Shown one piece after another: positions 47,267 through 56,264 of a DNA stretch of 64,000 nt; the stretch's first letter is position 1; every line of letters begins with the position of its first letter. Source of the stretch: an uncultured Gammaproteobacteria bacterium (GTDB taxonomy: Bacteria; Pseudomonadota; Gammaproteobacteria; JAADHQ01); NCBI GenBank assembly GCA_947258755.1, contig CAMYJO010000014.1, positions 1 to 64,000 of the forward strand, read 5' to 3'. Position numbers and translations under genes: made by a program. Under the pieces are notes generated by a model. That model was not told where the DNA came from, did no database searches, and worked only from the letters and a program-made list of their open reading frames with translations.

Positions 47267-47638
47267 ATGGAAATATACATTGGAAATCTACCGGGCAGTA
47301 AATACGAGCCTGAAATCCGTGCTTTATTGAAGCACTGTCAGCGCCAGGCTCAGGCAAAAATCACAACGCCTATCCACAAACACAAGGAACATGGTTACTT
47401 TTGCATTGCCAGTATTAGCGTGGACAAAGTGGCCCGACGTTTTATTAAAAAATTCAATAATAAAAGTCCCTATGGGCACACATTGATGATTCGCGAATAT
47501 GTACACCGCTGTTACGGCAATGAACGACGTGACATTAACTGGCGTGACAGCCAATGGCAAGGAAATGAAAAGCGGTCAGATGAACGTAGGTTCTTCCAGG
47601 CGCAAACAGAAATAAGTTTTCCGATGTATGGGACTTAA
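47267..47638 (+). CDS. RRM-like RNA-binding protein, copy 1
   Basis: A 123-residue protein. Strand 1 is MEIYIGNLP, a textbook RNP2 motif; GYFCIASISV stands at the RNP1 place, and RFIKKFNNKSPYGHTLMIREYV ends the fold like the last helix and strand of an RNA recognition motif. The C-terminal tail begins HRCYGNERRDINWRDSQW and is basic. The GGGAG 11 bases before the ATG at 47267 is the best ribosome site; a TTG at 47249 is possible. The second copy lies 346 bases downstream. The tail is conserved between them and matches no domain recognised here. Confidence 0.7.
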   Translation: MEIYIGNLPGSKYEPEIRALLKHCQRQAQAKITTPIHKHKEHGYFCIASISVDKVARRFIKKFNNKSPYGHTLMIREYVHRCYGNERRDINWRDSQWQGNEKRSDERRFFQAQTEISFPMYGT

Positions 47639-47984
47639 TTAACAGAGCCTGACAAAATATAATATTTATCTAACGTATCTGAATTAATGTTAATTCTGTA
47701 TGGACGATTCTAAATTGTCTATACACTGCTTACAGTCATACCCGAGTAATTCAGGCTGATTTTTGTTGACCTAAATCTGCCAGAAACCCACCAAATATTT
47801 TAACTTAAGTTTAACACCTTGGAAGCGCCCATCCCTTGCCTATGCTGAGCTTATGATTTATCCTACGCGCATAAATTCACAGACGAATTTTCTGCCACGT
47901 CCATCAAACCATAACGTGGAATATACAATAACAACATATAGAAACTCTGTGTACAACTGGATGACAAAGAGAGGACATATGTTC
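47639..47984. promoter_or_regulatory. Leader or promoter region of RRM copy 2
   Basis: About 345 bases without a gene. The open frame of copy 2 can be read upstream to 47853, but that part is not conserved in copy 1 and starts without a ribosome site. A long 5' leader of the kind seen before regulated RNA-binding protein genes is possible. Confidence 0.35.
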
Positions 47985-48356
47985 ATGTATATTTTTATCG
48001 GCAACCTGCCAAGTGAAGATTGTCAGGCTGAGATAACAACTCTATTAAAGAAGTTTAATAAACCTGCAGGTGCGCACCCACCATTAGCCATTCATAAACA
48101 CCAGGATGATTTTTTTTGTGTTGCCCATATCAGTGATGAAAAAAAAGCGAACAAGTTTATCAAGAAATATCACCAAAAAAATCCCCTTGGTACCAAGTTA
48201 ATCGTACGCGAGTATATACATCGCACCTATGGCAATGAACGCCGAGACATTAATTGGCGCAAGAAACAATGGCCAATGGCAGAAAAGAGAAAATTCGAAC
48301 GCAGAAAGCCCATCCCTGTCAGCGCGCCTCAGCCGCTGTTCCCTGCGGAGGCATAA
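47985..48356 (+). CDS. RRM-like RNA-binding protein, copy 2
   Basis: A 123-residue paralogue of the preceding gene. MYIFIGNLPSEDC, FFCVAHISDEKK, KFIKKYHQKNPLGTKLIVRE and YIHRTYGNERRDINWRKKQW line up with copy 1 almost without gaps; about half of the positions are identical. GAGG at 47971-47974 is ten bases before ATG 47985 and four before ATG 47979; the first matches the start of copy 1. The linker and the last 15 residues differ. Like copy 1 it probably binds single-stranded RNA through the beta-sheet face; target unknown. Confidence 0.7.
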   Translation: MYIFIGNLPSEDCQAEITTLLKKFNKPAGAHPPLAIHKHQDDFFCVAHISDEKKANKFIKKYHQKNPLGTKLIVREYIHRTYGNERRDINWRKKQWPMAEKRKFERRKPIPVSAPQPLFPAEA

Positions 48357-48517
48357 ACTAACAAAAGATTAAAAGGCTCTAAATCTAATAGTGTTAAACC
48401 CACATTCTTAATATTTACTGCGGCATTTTCGACAAGATGGGAAAGTAACAGTACGCTCCCAGTAGCAATCAAAACATCCCTGTTTCAATAAAATAATTGA
48501 TTTAACATAATCGGCAA

Positions 48518-48799
48518 TCAATCATTACGGCTGGTTATTTCCAACAAATGATATCCAAACTGCGTCTTGATCGGGCCATGCACAGTATTCAAGTCAGCGC
48601 TGAACACGACGTCATCGAATTCCTTGACCATTTGGCCCTGACTGAATTCACCCAGGTCACCGCCCTGCTTGCCCGATGGACAACTGGAATACTGCTTGGC
48701 TATATCTGCAAAATCAGCACCTGAAAGGATCTGCTGCTTCAGATCTTCGCATTTCTGTTCATCGTCTACTAATATGTGTCGGGCACTTGCTGTTGGCAT
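48518..48799 (-). CDS. ppiC: Peptidyl-prolyl isomerase, parvulin type
   Basis: A 93-residue single-domain parvulin without signal peptide, beginning ASARHILVDDEQKC and with KQYSSCPSGKQGGDLGEF and KTQFGYHLLEI. These match E. coli PpiC (93 residues). It speeds cis-trans isomerisation before proline in the cytoplasm. Confidence 0.92.
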   Translation of the reverse strand: MPTASARHILVDDEQKCEDLKQQILSGADFADIAKQYSSCPSGKQGGDLGEFSQGQMVKEFDDVVFSADLNTVHGPIKTQFGYHLLEITSRND

Positions 48800-48959
48800 A
48801 ATCTGTCTCCTTAATCATCAATACGAAAAGACCGGCAATAATACTCTATTTCTTGATTAAAATCGCGACAATTTAGCGTTGACACAATAAATTACACGCC
48901 AGACTGGTTCTTATAGAGCGAAATCTATAAACTACTGCTTCAATATTCAGGGTAGTAAT

Positions 48960-49790
48960 ATGGTTAAAATAGGTGAGCTAAATCGTTTACAGGTAGTCAA
49001 GCAAGACGATGCCGGTCTTTATCTGGATGCGGGCAAGTCAGGCACTATCCTGTTGCCAGCAAGTGATGTACCGGATTCATTTAGCATAGGTGACAAACTT
49101 GAAGTATTTATCTATCGCGACTCTGAAGACGATCTGATCGCAACGACACAAACACCGCTGGCCATGGTTGGGCAATGCGCCTATCTCAAGGTCGTTGATG
49201 TGAATCGTTTCGGCGCTTTCCTTGACTGGGGACTACCCAAGGACCTGCTAGTCCCATACGGCCAGCAACAAATACCTATGAAGCCTGGGCATTCCTATGT
49301 CGTCTATGTCTATCTTGACGAAAATACGCAGCGTATCACTGCCTCTTCCAAACTATATAAATTCCTTGCTGAAGAATCCATTCAATATGATGTCAATGAT
49401 GCCGTCAAGATAATGATCTGCGCACAAACAGATATGGCATACAAAGCTGTCATCGATAACAACTGCCTTGGCTTACTGTATAAAAATGAATTGAAGACAT
49501 CGCTCACCATCGGTCAGCAATTAAATGCTTACATCAAGACCATTCGCGATGACGACAAAATCGACCTCAAGCTGGACTTACCCAGCGAACGAACCCGGGA
49601 TGAATTATCTGCACGCATTCTGCAATACCTGTCTGACCACGGCGGACAGAGTGAAATTACTGACAAGAGTTCACCCGAACTCATCTACAAACAATTTACG
49701 GTCAGCAAATCCAGCTATAAGAAGGCCCTGGGAAATCTGTACAAAGCAAGGCTGATCACGATTGGAAAAGACAAAATAAGTCTGACTTAA
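48960..49790 (+). CDS. cvfB: S1-domain RNA-binding protein, CvfB-like
   Basis: A 276-residue protein with repeated S1-type folds: GRLNRLQVVKQDDAGLYLDAG-like start (IGELNRLQVVKQDD), then VNRFGAFLDWGLPKDLLVP, a third S1-like part, and a C-terminal winged helix (ISARILQYLSDHGGQ, FTVSKSSYKKALGNLYKARL). CvfB in Staphylococcus binds RNA and affects virulence genes; the gammaproteobacterial role is not known. AGGG eight bases before ATG supports the start. Confidence 0.85.
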   Translation: MVKIGELNRLQVVKQDDAGLYLDAGKSGTILLPASDVPDSFSIGDKLEVFIYRDSEDDLIATTQTPLAMVGQCAYLKVVDVNRFGAFLDWGLPKDLLVPYGQQQIPMKPGHSYVVYVYLDENTQRITASSKLYKFLAEESIQYDVNDAVKIMICAQTDMAYKAVIDNNCLGLLYKNELKTSLTIGQQLNAYIKTIRDDDKIDLKLDLPSERTRDELSARILQYLSDHGGQSEITDKSSPELIYKQFTVSKSSYKKALGNLYKARLITIGKDKISLT

Positions 49791-49891
49791 AGCCGCCCCC
49801 TCAGTAAATGCTTGCCCTTGATGCGAAGTGAGTGTCCACTGGTGTAATATCAGGTTATAATAATATTTTGGACCAGACTCAAGAGAACGAC

Positions 49892-50815
49892 ATGCCAATT
49901 CAATGGTTCCCGGGGCATATGCATAAGGCCGGCAAGGAAATCAGAAAAATCCTGCCCAAGGTCGATCTTGTGATTGAGATACTGGATGCACGCATTCCAC
50001 ATAGCAGTGACAACCCCTTACTGACAGAAATACGCAACAACAAACCCTGTATCAAGGTGCTGAACAAAAGTGACCTGGCGGACCCGGAACGGACGCGTGA
50101 ATGGCAGTCCTACCTCGAACGCGATCAGGGTGTTAAAACACTCGCACTAAGTACGGATCAAGCCGACAAAGTCAAACAGATAACTGCACTCTGCCATAAA
50201 ATCATCCCCGGAAGAACGGACAGCATTAAAAATATTCATGCGATAATAATGGGCATCCCCAATGTCGGAAAATCAACATTAATTAATATTCTGGCCGGAA
50301 AAAGCATCGCTAAAACCGGTAATGAACCGGCAATCACCAAGGCCCAGCAACGCATTAAACTCGATGAGTCAATTATCTTGCTAGACACACCAGGCATGCT
50401 TTGGCCAAAATTTGAGCATGAGAATATCGGCTATCGCCTGGCAACCATCGGCGCTATTAAGGACACAGCGATAGACCATGATGATGTTGCCTTTTTTGCG
50501 GCCGCTTACTTGAAACAACACTATCCTGACCGGCTCACGCAACGTTATCAACTAGACTCTCTCGGCGAAACTACCCTGGAACTGCTCGAATCCATCGGCA
50601 AAAAACGCGGCTGTTTACGCGCCGGTGGTCAGGTTGAGTTGGACAAAGTCGGCAAGTTATTTCTAAGTGAATTACGTGCAGGCCTACTGGGTTGCGTTAC
50701 GCTGGAGACACCGCAAGAGATTGAAAAGGAATTGCTCGAGATAAATGAGATCAAACAACGAAAGGCAGCGCGCAAAGAAGCCCGTAAACAGAATTGGAAA
50801 AAATCACGACGTTAA
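49892..50815 (+). CDS. rbgA: Ribosome biogenesis GTPase YlqF/RbgA
   Basis: A 307-residue circularly permuted GTPase with motif order G4 (LNKSDLAD), G1 (GIPNVGKSTLIN), G3 (DTPGMLWPK), as expected for the family. The N-terminal WFPGHMHKAGKEI is diagnostic. RbgA helps assemble the late 50S subunit. The in-frame ATG 20 codons earlier is skipped, because AAGAGA precedes ATG 49892. Confidence 0.9.
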   Translation: MPIQWFPGHMHKAGKEIRKILPKVDLVIEILDARIPHSSDNPLLTEIRNNKPCIKVLNKSDLADPERTREWQSYLERDQGVKTLALSTDQADKVKQITALCHKIIPGRTDSIKNIHAIIMGIPNVGKSTLINILAGKSIAKTGNEPAITKAQQRIKLDESIILLDTPGMLWPKFEHENIGYRLATIGAIKDTAIDHDDVAFFAAAYLKQHYPDRLTQRYQLDSLGETTLELLESIGKKRGCLRAGGQVELDKVGKLFLSELRAGLLGCVTLETPQEIEKELLEINEIKQRKAARKEARKQNWKKSRR

Positions 50816-50851
50816 TTTAACAGCAAAAGACCAATAGGCAGTCACTCGATA

Positions 50852-51724
50852 TTACTCTAATTCAAGAATGGCGCGCATCTCATCGAAACGGTTGCGCTCC
50901 TTGTCGTCCACCTTGGGATAATGCAAGTCCAGGGACCGCATACTTTGTTTTATTATTTCGGCGACACAAAGCCGCATGAAGGGTTTATTATCGGCTGGAA
51001 TCGCATACCAGGGCGCCCAGGATCGAGAAGTCTCTGATACGGCTGCTTCAAATGCCTGCATATATTCATCCCAATGCCCTCGCTCCTTGATATCACTGGA
51101 TGAAAATTTCCAGTGCTTTTCCGGCTCATCAAGACGACTCAGAAAGCGATTGCGCTGTTCTTCTTTTGATACATTCAACCAAAACTTCAACACAACGGTA
51201 CCATTCCTGGCCAAATGCTCCTCCTGCTCTCTGATCGACTGATAACGACCATCCCAGATCGTATTATGATTCTCAATGATCAGTTTTTGCGAGGATAAAT
51301 ACTCCGGGTGCACCTTGACGACAAGCACCTCTTCGTAATAACTGCGATTAAATACCCCTATTCTACCGCGCTCAGGCAGGCTTCGATTCGTTCGCCACAT
51401 AAAATCATGGTCCAGTTCTTTCGCTGATGGCTGCTTAAATGAAAACACCTGACAACCGGCCGGATTGATTCCTTTTAACACGGCTCTGATAGTGCCATCC
51501 TTGCCGGCCGCATCCATACCCTGGAATACCAATAGAATAGAATGTTTATCATGGGCATAGAATATGCGCTGTAACTCATCTAACTGCTGGACACAGCGTT
51601 TTAACTTTTTTTTCAGCGCTTTCTTGTCTTCGATTAAATTATCGTCAGGACATGTGTTGGCCTGACTTAATTGGAAGGAGCCGTCAAACGGGACGAGGTA
51701 CGGGCTATCTGGGGCTTTAAACAT
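50852..51724 (-). CDS. ppk2: Polyphosphate kinase 2 family protein
   Basis: A PPK2-type kinase with Walker A FQGMDAAGKDGTIRAV, Walker B/lid GVFNRSYYEEVLVV and RFLSRLDEPEKHWKF. It transfers phosphate between polyphosphate and nucleotides; class I (NDP) or III (AMP) cannot be told from motifs. The frame starts TTG at 51775, but ATG 51724 (MFKAPDSPYLVPFDGSF) fits the family N-terminus, and neither site has a strong ribosome site. Length from ATG is 290 residues. Confidence 0.87.
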   Translation of the reverse strand: MFKAPDSPYLVPFDGSFQLSQANTCPDDNLIEDKKALKKKLKRCVQQLDELQRIFYAHDKHSILLVFQGMDAAGKDGTIRAVLKGINPAGCQVFSFKQPSAKELDHDFMWRTNRSLPERGRIGVFNRSYYEEVLVVKVHPEYLSSQKLIIENHNTIWDGRYQSIREQEEHLARNGTVVLKFWLNVSKEEQRNRFLSRLDEPEKHWKFSSSDIKERGHWDEYMQAFEAAVSETSRSWAPWYAIPADNKPFMRLCVAEIIKQSMRSLDLHYPKVDDKERNRFDEMRAILELE

Positions 51725-51881
51725 ACTATCTTGACCTGGATAATGGCTGTCTTGAGATTCTATGATGCCGGGCAAGATTTAGCAATGCATACCCTATTCG
51801 ACTCTGATTGTATTACTGAAGGAAGAAATCTGGGGCTTATTTACTCATAATCATAGGGCATAGCTTTCAGTGGTTCATGCG

Positions 51882-53564
51882 TCACTCTAAAGCCTTAGTA
51901 CCCGCTTGCATATCATCATCCAATATGGGCTGTTTCCTGAAACGGAATTGCGTCGACAAACCTTTCGCAATGCCTGCATCGCGTTGATAAATATCGCGTC
52001 TGAACAATATTTGTCCATTTTCATCGACACCTGCTGTCCAATAAAACAAGATGACAGTAATGGCCTTCGGTAACGGCACCGTGCGGTTTTCCAGAGAATC
52101 TATGGCCTCCAGTATCGAGTTTTTATTCCATGTCGATGGATCATTCAACAGGATCTCAGCGAGATCATAGGGCTCTTCGATTCGAATACAACCAGAGCTG
52201 AAGGCACGTTCATTATTTCTAAAAAGAGAACGGTGCGGCGTGTCATGCAGATACACCGCATATTTATTTGGAAACATGAATTTTATCCGGCCCAATGCCC
52301 CACCTGGCCCTGAGTCCTGACGCAACATGTATGGGAATTTCTGATCTGGATACAATGACCAGTCAATCTCGGATTCATCGACAGGATTACCGTCGAAATC
52401 AAGTACACGTAATCTTTTTTTCTGCAAATAATCTGGGTCCTGGTGTAATTCCGGTAATATGTCTTCTTCAAGAATGGTCGGCGGTACAGTCCAGGTTGGG
52501 TTCATGACCAGGTATCGTATCCGAGAACGAAATATGGGAGTCTTACGAAATGGCTGACCTACCTGCGCGCGCGTACTCCATATCTCCTTGCCGCGGCGGT
52601 AATATCTGACATTAAACCCGGCGATATCGGCAAGCACAAATTCCTCAGGAAGATCATGTAAAACCCATCGTGCGCGCTCAAGATTAACTTTTAATTTTTC
52701 AATTTTCTCTTGCACGGGAATATTCATCAACTGGATGGTTCTCTTTCCCACCAGGCCATCGACGGTGAGGCCATGTCGGTACTGAAACAAACTGACCGCT
52801 TCAACCAGTTCGCTATCATATAATAACGTTGGTGAGTCCTCACCTGGATAGTCTGCCGTGGCTATTAAGCGCTTACGTAAATCAATGACACGCGGATCCG
52901 TCATACCGGGCCTTATTGTCGGTCCGAGAGCGATGGGTTTCCAGCCACCTGCAGCTGCTATGCTGAGATATCGAACTAATGCGGAACGCAGATTGGTATA
53001 AATACGCGAGCGCGGCCGAAGCTTGTTGACCAAGGCTTCGATATCACCAGTATCAATTGCATTGGCCAGGTTGAGCACCATTTTCAGACTGCCGACCGTA
53101 TTTTCCATGTTCCAATGACTATCCAGTTCTACCGGGTCCACCTTGCCAACCAACAGATGATAACCAAGCCGAATAAGACTATCGGTCAATAACAAATCGT
53201 ATTCTGCCAGCAATCCCGAATTATCTTCATCTGACTCCCACATCGCATTCTGTAAATCCAGTAATTCCTGGTAATGATAATCACTGGAATTCAGTCCATC
53301 GGCATCAATCTCTTCGAGTATTTCCAATAACTGATGAATGGAGCGGACATTTTGCCAAACGGGTTCATAATCGCGTTGCTTATATAATGCCGGCAAGACG
53401 ATTTCAGAGGCAATGTAGGCATTCTGTAGTGGTAAGACTTTACTGGTATCCAACTCATCAATCGCGGTTTGGATATAGGCACGCACCTGTGGATTGTCTG
53501 AAGTAGCAAACGACAGTTGCGAATAGAATGTGACAATAAAAATAATGATAGTACGATTAAACAT
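51882..53564 (-). CDS. L,D-transpeptidase, YcbB/LdtD type
   Basis: A 560-residue secreted protein: signal peptide (about 1-20), helical N-terminal domain, peptidoglycan-binding domain at about 235-290 (SLFQYRHGLTVDGLVGKRTI) and the YkuD domain with catalytic C459 in FSSGCIRIE after HDTPHRSLF. It makes 3-3 cross-links in peptidoglycan, or attaches proteins, and is insensitive to most penicillins. It has the long architecture of E. coli LdtD (615 residues). It stands alone. Confidence 0.9.
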   Translation of the reverse strand: MFNRTIIIFIVTFYSQLSFATSDNPQVRAYIQTAIDELDTSKVLPLQNAYIASEIVLPALYKQRDYEPVWQNVRSIHQLLEILEEIDADGLNSSDYHYQELLDLQNAMWESDEDNSGLLAEYDLLLTDSLIRLGYHLLVGKVDPVELDSHWNMENTVGSLKMVLNLANAIDTGDIEALVNKLRPRSRIYTNLRSALVRYLSIAAAGGWKPIALGPTIRPGMTDPRVIDLRKRLIATADYPGEDSPTLLYDSELVEAVSLFQYRHGLTVDGLVGKRTIQLMNIPVQEKIEKLKVNLERARWVLHDLPEEFVLADIAGFNVRYYRRGKEIWSTRAQVGQPFRKTPIFRSRIRYLVMNPTWTVPPTILEEDILPELHQDPDYLQKKRLRVLDFDGNPVDESEIDWSLYPDQKFPYMLRQDSGPGGALGRIKFMFPNKYAVYLHDTPHRSLFRNNERAFSSGCIRIEEPYDLAEILLNDPSTWNKNSILEAIDSLENRTVPLPKAITVILFYWTAGVDENGQILFRRDIYQRDAGIAKGLSTQFRFRKQPILDDDMQAGTKALE

Positions 53565-53973
53565 CGCCCTGTTCCCTTAAAACATCTTACCTAGAAACTG
53601 TAGCGTCAGTTTTATTGAATCGTTTATCTGAATGAACGACAAGCTTGATGACACCCGGAAAAAACACAGATAAATATTGATATTCTCTGTCTATGACCAT
53701 CATACTATACTTTTTATAGGTCTTTTTCCATAAATAATAAATGGATTATGGTCAAATAATCGCCAACTGTCCCCATAAAATTGATCATTTAAACCGCCTC
53801 AGCTAGCTGGGAGAAGCGCATTCAGTAATCAAACAATTGGGTCGATATCATAATAGTGCCTGTACATGAGTTCACATTGCTGCTAACTAGTATATTTACA
53901 GGATGCAAGGCGCTATCTTTTAGCAATAAGATTAAATAAAATAAATAACAGATGATCCTTTGGAACAAGTAAT
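53565..53973. other. Intergenic region, no gene seen
   Basis: About 400 AT-rich bases between divergent genes. No supported frame, tRNA or terminator. Promoters of the transpeptidase gene and of the small lipoprotein gene are expected here. Confidence 0.5.
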
Positions 53974-54180
53974 ATGCCACGATATACCCGTAAAAATATC
54001 ATGAAATCATTATTGGCCGCACTTATTCTCATGCAAATGGGTGGTTGTTTTGCGACCAAGATCGTAACCGTACCCATGCGGGTTGGCGGCGCCATAGTTT
54101 CTGTCGTTCCAGTGGTTGGCAATGTCGCCGATGATGCTATTGATGTTGCTGCTGATACCGTCGATTTAATCCCGCTATAG
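53974..54180 (+). CDS. Small lipoprotein, DUF6726-like
   Basis: A 68-residue protein with a signal peptide and lipobox MGGC at about 22-25. The mature part (CFATKIVTVPMRVGGAIVSV then VVGNVADDAIDVAADTVDLIP) matches the DUF6726 family from memory. The in-frame ATG at 54001 would give a shorter, equally good signal peptide. It should be anchored to the membrane facing the periplasm. Function is unknown. Confidence 0.7.
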   Translation: MPRYTRKNIMKSLLAALILMQMGGCFATKIVTVPMRVGGAIVSVVPVVGNVADDAIDVAADTVDLIPL

Positions 54181-54307
54181 TACGCTCCATGGTTGCCAGC
54201 AGTTTTCACTGTACAGCCATTTTCCTGATCACACTGCCATGTATACATTACCCGGAAATGGTCTATCTTAGGGATATAAGATAATAGATCCGGAGTGACT
54301 TCCAGTC

Positions 54308-54748
54308 GTGCCAACAAGGAACAACAAGAATAGAAGGCGTTTTCTCAGGCACCAGACTGAAATCCCGGTTGAAATCTACAACCCGGATGAGGATTGGCAC
54401 AAACAGGTCAACTCCGCTCATGATATTAGTAATGGCGGCCTGTCATTTATCTCTGATACCCCACTTAAGATCAATAATGTCATCAATTTAAGTATTCGTA
54501 TCACACAACCCTATTTTGAAGAATCAGCAAAAGTTGTCTGGTGCCGCAAAAATGGATCAGGGTATGAAATTGGTGTGCGGTTTATGAATGAAGAAGCTGT
54601 CTATGGTATTCGTATGGTTGAGCAAGTCTGCCATATTGAACAATATCGTAAAGACATGAAGGATACTCAAGGTAGAGAGTTATCAACCCAGGAAGCGGCC
54701 ATGGAGTGGATTAGCAAATATGCCGCTGACTATCGTGAGCAAAGTTAG
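54308..54748 (+). CDS. PilZ-domain c-di-GMP receptor protein
   Basis: A 146-residue protein with an intact c-di-GMP-binding PilZ domain: the RxxxR motif in RRRFLRHQTEIPVEI and the D/NxSxxG motif in DISNGGLSF, followed by AKVVWCRKNGSGYEIGVRF. A helical tail (MKDTQGRELSTQEAAMEWIS) follows. It starts with GTG at 54308 and GGAG about 12 bases before; that start gives the basic N-terminus PTRNNKNRRR. It may read the product of the GGDEF-EAL sensor at 38403-41759, though not linked to it. Confidence 0.85.
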   Translation: MPTRNNKNRRRFLRHQTEIPVEIYNPDEDWHKQVNSAHDISNGGLSFISDTPLKINNVINLSIRITQPYFEESAKVVWCRKNGSGYEIGVRFMNEEAVYGIRMVEQVCHIEQYRKDMKDTQGRELSTQEAAMEWISKYAADYREQS

Positions 54749-54756
54749 ACACAATA

Positions 54757-55242
54757 CTATACGGCAGTATCTTTTTTCCTTCTATGCGCCCATTCTGTCA
54801 ATGTGCCAGTCATCCTGTGAACATGACTTCCCTGCCAATACAATTTATCACAACACGGGCAATATAAAACGTTTGTAACATGTTTCCTGCTATTGGCAGG
54901 TATCCTTTCATACAGGCATTCAGCAGCAGGTATCAACTCAGTATTACACAACATGCAACGACTGAATGGTTTGTAAAGCCAGTCAAGTCCTATTTGCGTT
55001 GACAAGGCATCAACACAATCACTCAACAAATTGCACTGTAAGTAAATGACGGTACCCGCCGCATGTCGAAACTCTAATAATTTTTTATCACGCGTCAATA
55101 ATAAACGCTGCTCTTTTATCGCCAACTGCAATAGCTCTCGATCACTGAGCCCCGAGTCACAGGTGCTGGTATCGTAGCCCGCCGCCCGTAACCAGCTTGC
55201 AAAACCTTTGAGCATCTCATCACAGAGAAAACGGTAGACAAT
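54757..55242 (-). CDS. Mut7-C RNase domain protein, non-ATG start
   Basis: The Mut7-C (PIN-like) fold continues upstream of the first ATG at 55215. In frame before it are the codons for YRFLCDE, which carry the catalytic Asp and the first strand; the family consensus is RFxxDxxLxxLAxWLRxxGYD. The start must therefore lie upstream, and the only start-like codons are ATT (55242, 55266, 55269), ATA 55260 and CTG 55299; the coordinate given is the nearest. There is no clear ribosome site, so coupling to the macro-domain gene, which ends at 55287, is likely. A zinc ribbon (CMLCN, CPCC) ends the protein. Confidence 0.65.
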   Translation of the reverse strand: MVYRFLCDEMLKGFASWLRAAGYDTSTCDSGLSDRELLQLAIKEQRLLLTRDKKLLEFRHAAGTVIYLQCNLLSDCVDALSTQIGLDWLYKPFSRCMLCNTELIPAAECLYERIPANSRKHVTNVLYCPCCDKLYWQGSHVHRMTGTLTEWAHRRKKDTAV

Positions 55243-55286
55243 GTGCTTTGAAGCTTCTATGTTAATAATCCAATATGGATATACGC

Positions 55287-55976
55287 TTACTTGAACCAGG
55301 CGCTCATTTCATCATCGTCAAGATTATCAATATCTTCCTGCTGTAGCTCGACAATACCGACCTCTTCCACTTCAATTTCTGCTTCGTCGGTTGTAACAGA
55401 ATCTGAACCGGGTTTTGCCTCGATAGCATCCTGGCGAAAGGCATCAAAGAACATCATCAGCTGATCTTCTTGCAGACATAGTATGATTTTTTCAACGCTA
55501 CACTCAAAACGCGCATCCCAGAAACTGGTAATGGCGCGAAAAAACGCCTGCGCACACAACTCAACCGGTATATTATGCTCAGCGACGCCTAAAGCTGGAA
55601 AGGCGATCGAGCGCCAGGCATTGGTTTCACAAAGCATCAGGGATCGAGAAACCGATTGTTGCAATTGATTGCGCACATCGTCACCTTCCCCCTCAGCCGC
55701 AACCGTATGAATCAAAGCCTCAAAGGAGAGTTTACCGGCACTTGTGTAAACCACCATACCGGGCTCTATTGTTCCATATTGATGGATCAACTGCTGGCTT
55801 TGTTGTTCCATCTCATCACCCGCTTCACGCCGCAACCTTGAAGCCGAATCATTCTCATGTAATAAGTCGGTATCGGTCAGGTTAACGATCACATCGACTG
55901 GGGCGGTTAGCAGGTCACCGGCATGCAGTAATAATTCGCGATCACCAAACAGAAATTGCATATTTTTATTGCTCAT
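55287..55976 (-). CDS. Degenerate macro-domain protein
   Basis: A 229-residue protein. Residues 14-185 follow the macro domain: VDVIVNLTDTDL (where active proteins have IVNAAN), LIHQYGTIEPGMVVYTSAGKL, FEALIHTVAAEGEG, and SIAFPALGVAEHNIP. The substitutions in the ligand-binding loop may abolish ADP-ribose hydrolysis but could leave binding. The C-terminus (about 190-229) is very acidic (DDDEMSAWFK). It is followed by the Mut7-C RNase gene, so the two may act together, for instance on NAD- or ADP-ribose-linked RNA; this is inference. Confidence 0.6.
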   Translation of the reverse strand: MSNKNMQFLFGDRELLLHAGDLLTAPVDVIVNLTDTDLLHENDSASRLRREAGDEMEQQSQQLIHQYGTIEPGMVVYTSAGKLSFEALIHTVAAEGEGDDVRNQLQQSVSRSLMLCETNAWRSIAFPALGVAEHNIPVELCAQAFFRAITSFWDARFECSVEKIILCLQEDQLMMFFDAFRQDAIEAKPGSDSVTTDEAEIEVEEVGIVELQQEDIDNLDDDEMSAWFK

Positions 55977-56264
55977 ACGAATAAACTTTAGCTTATTTAG
56001 AAACGTATGGCCAACGCCACATCTAGCGTATAACGTTAGGCTACTGAGGTTTTCTATTTTCCTAAAGTAGGTATTTTTTCATCTTTTATATGAACAAGGT
56101 GAGTAAGTGAAGTGCACTATTATCTTGAGCACTCAAGCTATCATCCTGTTTTATATAGACATAATGACGCTATCACCTAAAGCATTTTTCGATTAACGAG
56201 CCAACCGACACCCGGATCTGTTATCATCCGCCTGCCTCTTAACCGACACTAGATAATTGATACC

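Noticed and set aside
53913-54317. Minus-strand 134-codon frame over the small lipoprotein gene
   Set aside because: It is antisense to the DUF6726-like gene, whose lipobox and family motif are clear.
56126-56139. CTTGAGCACTCAAG palindrome before dbpA
   Set aside because: Only six-base arms; such palindromes occur by chance, and no regulator is suggested by the sequence.
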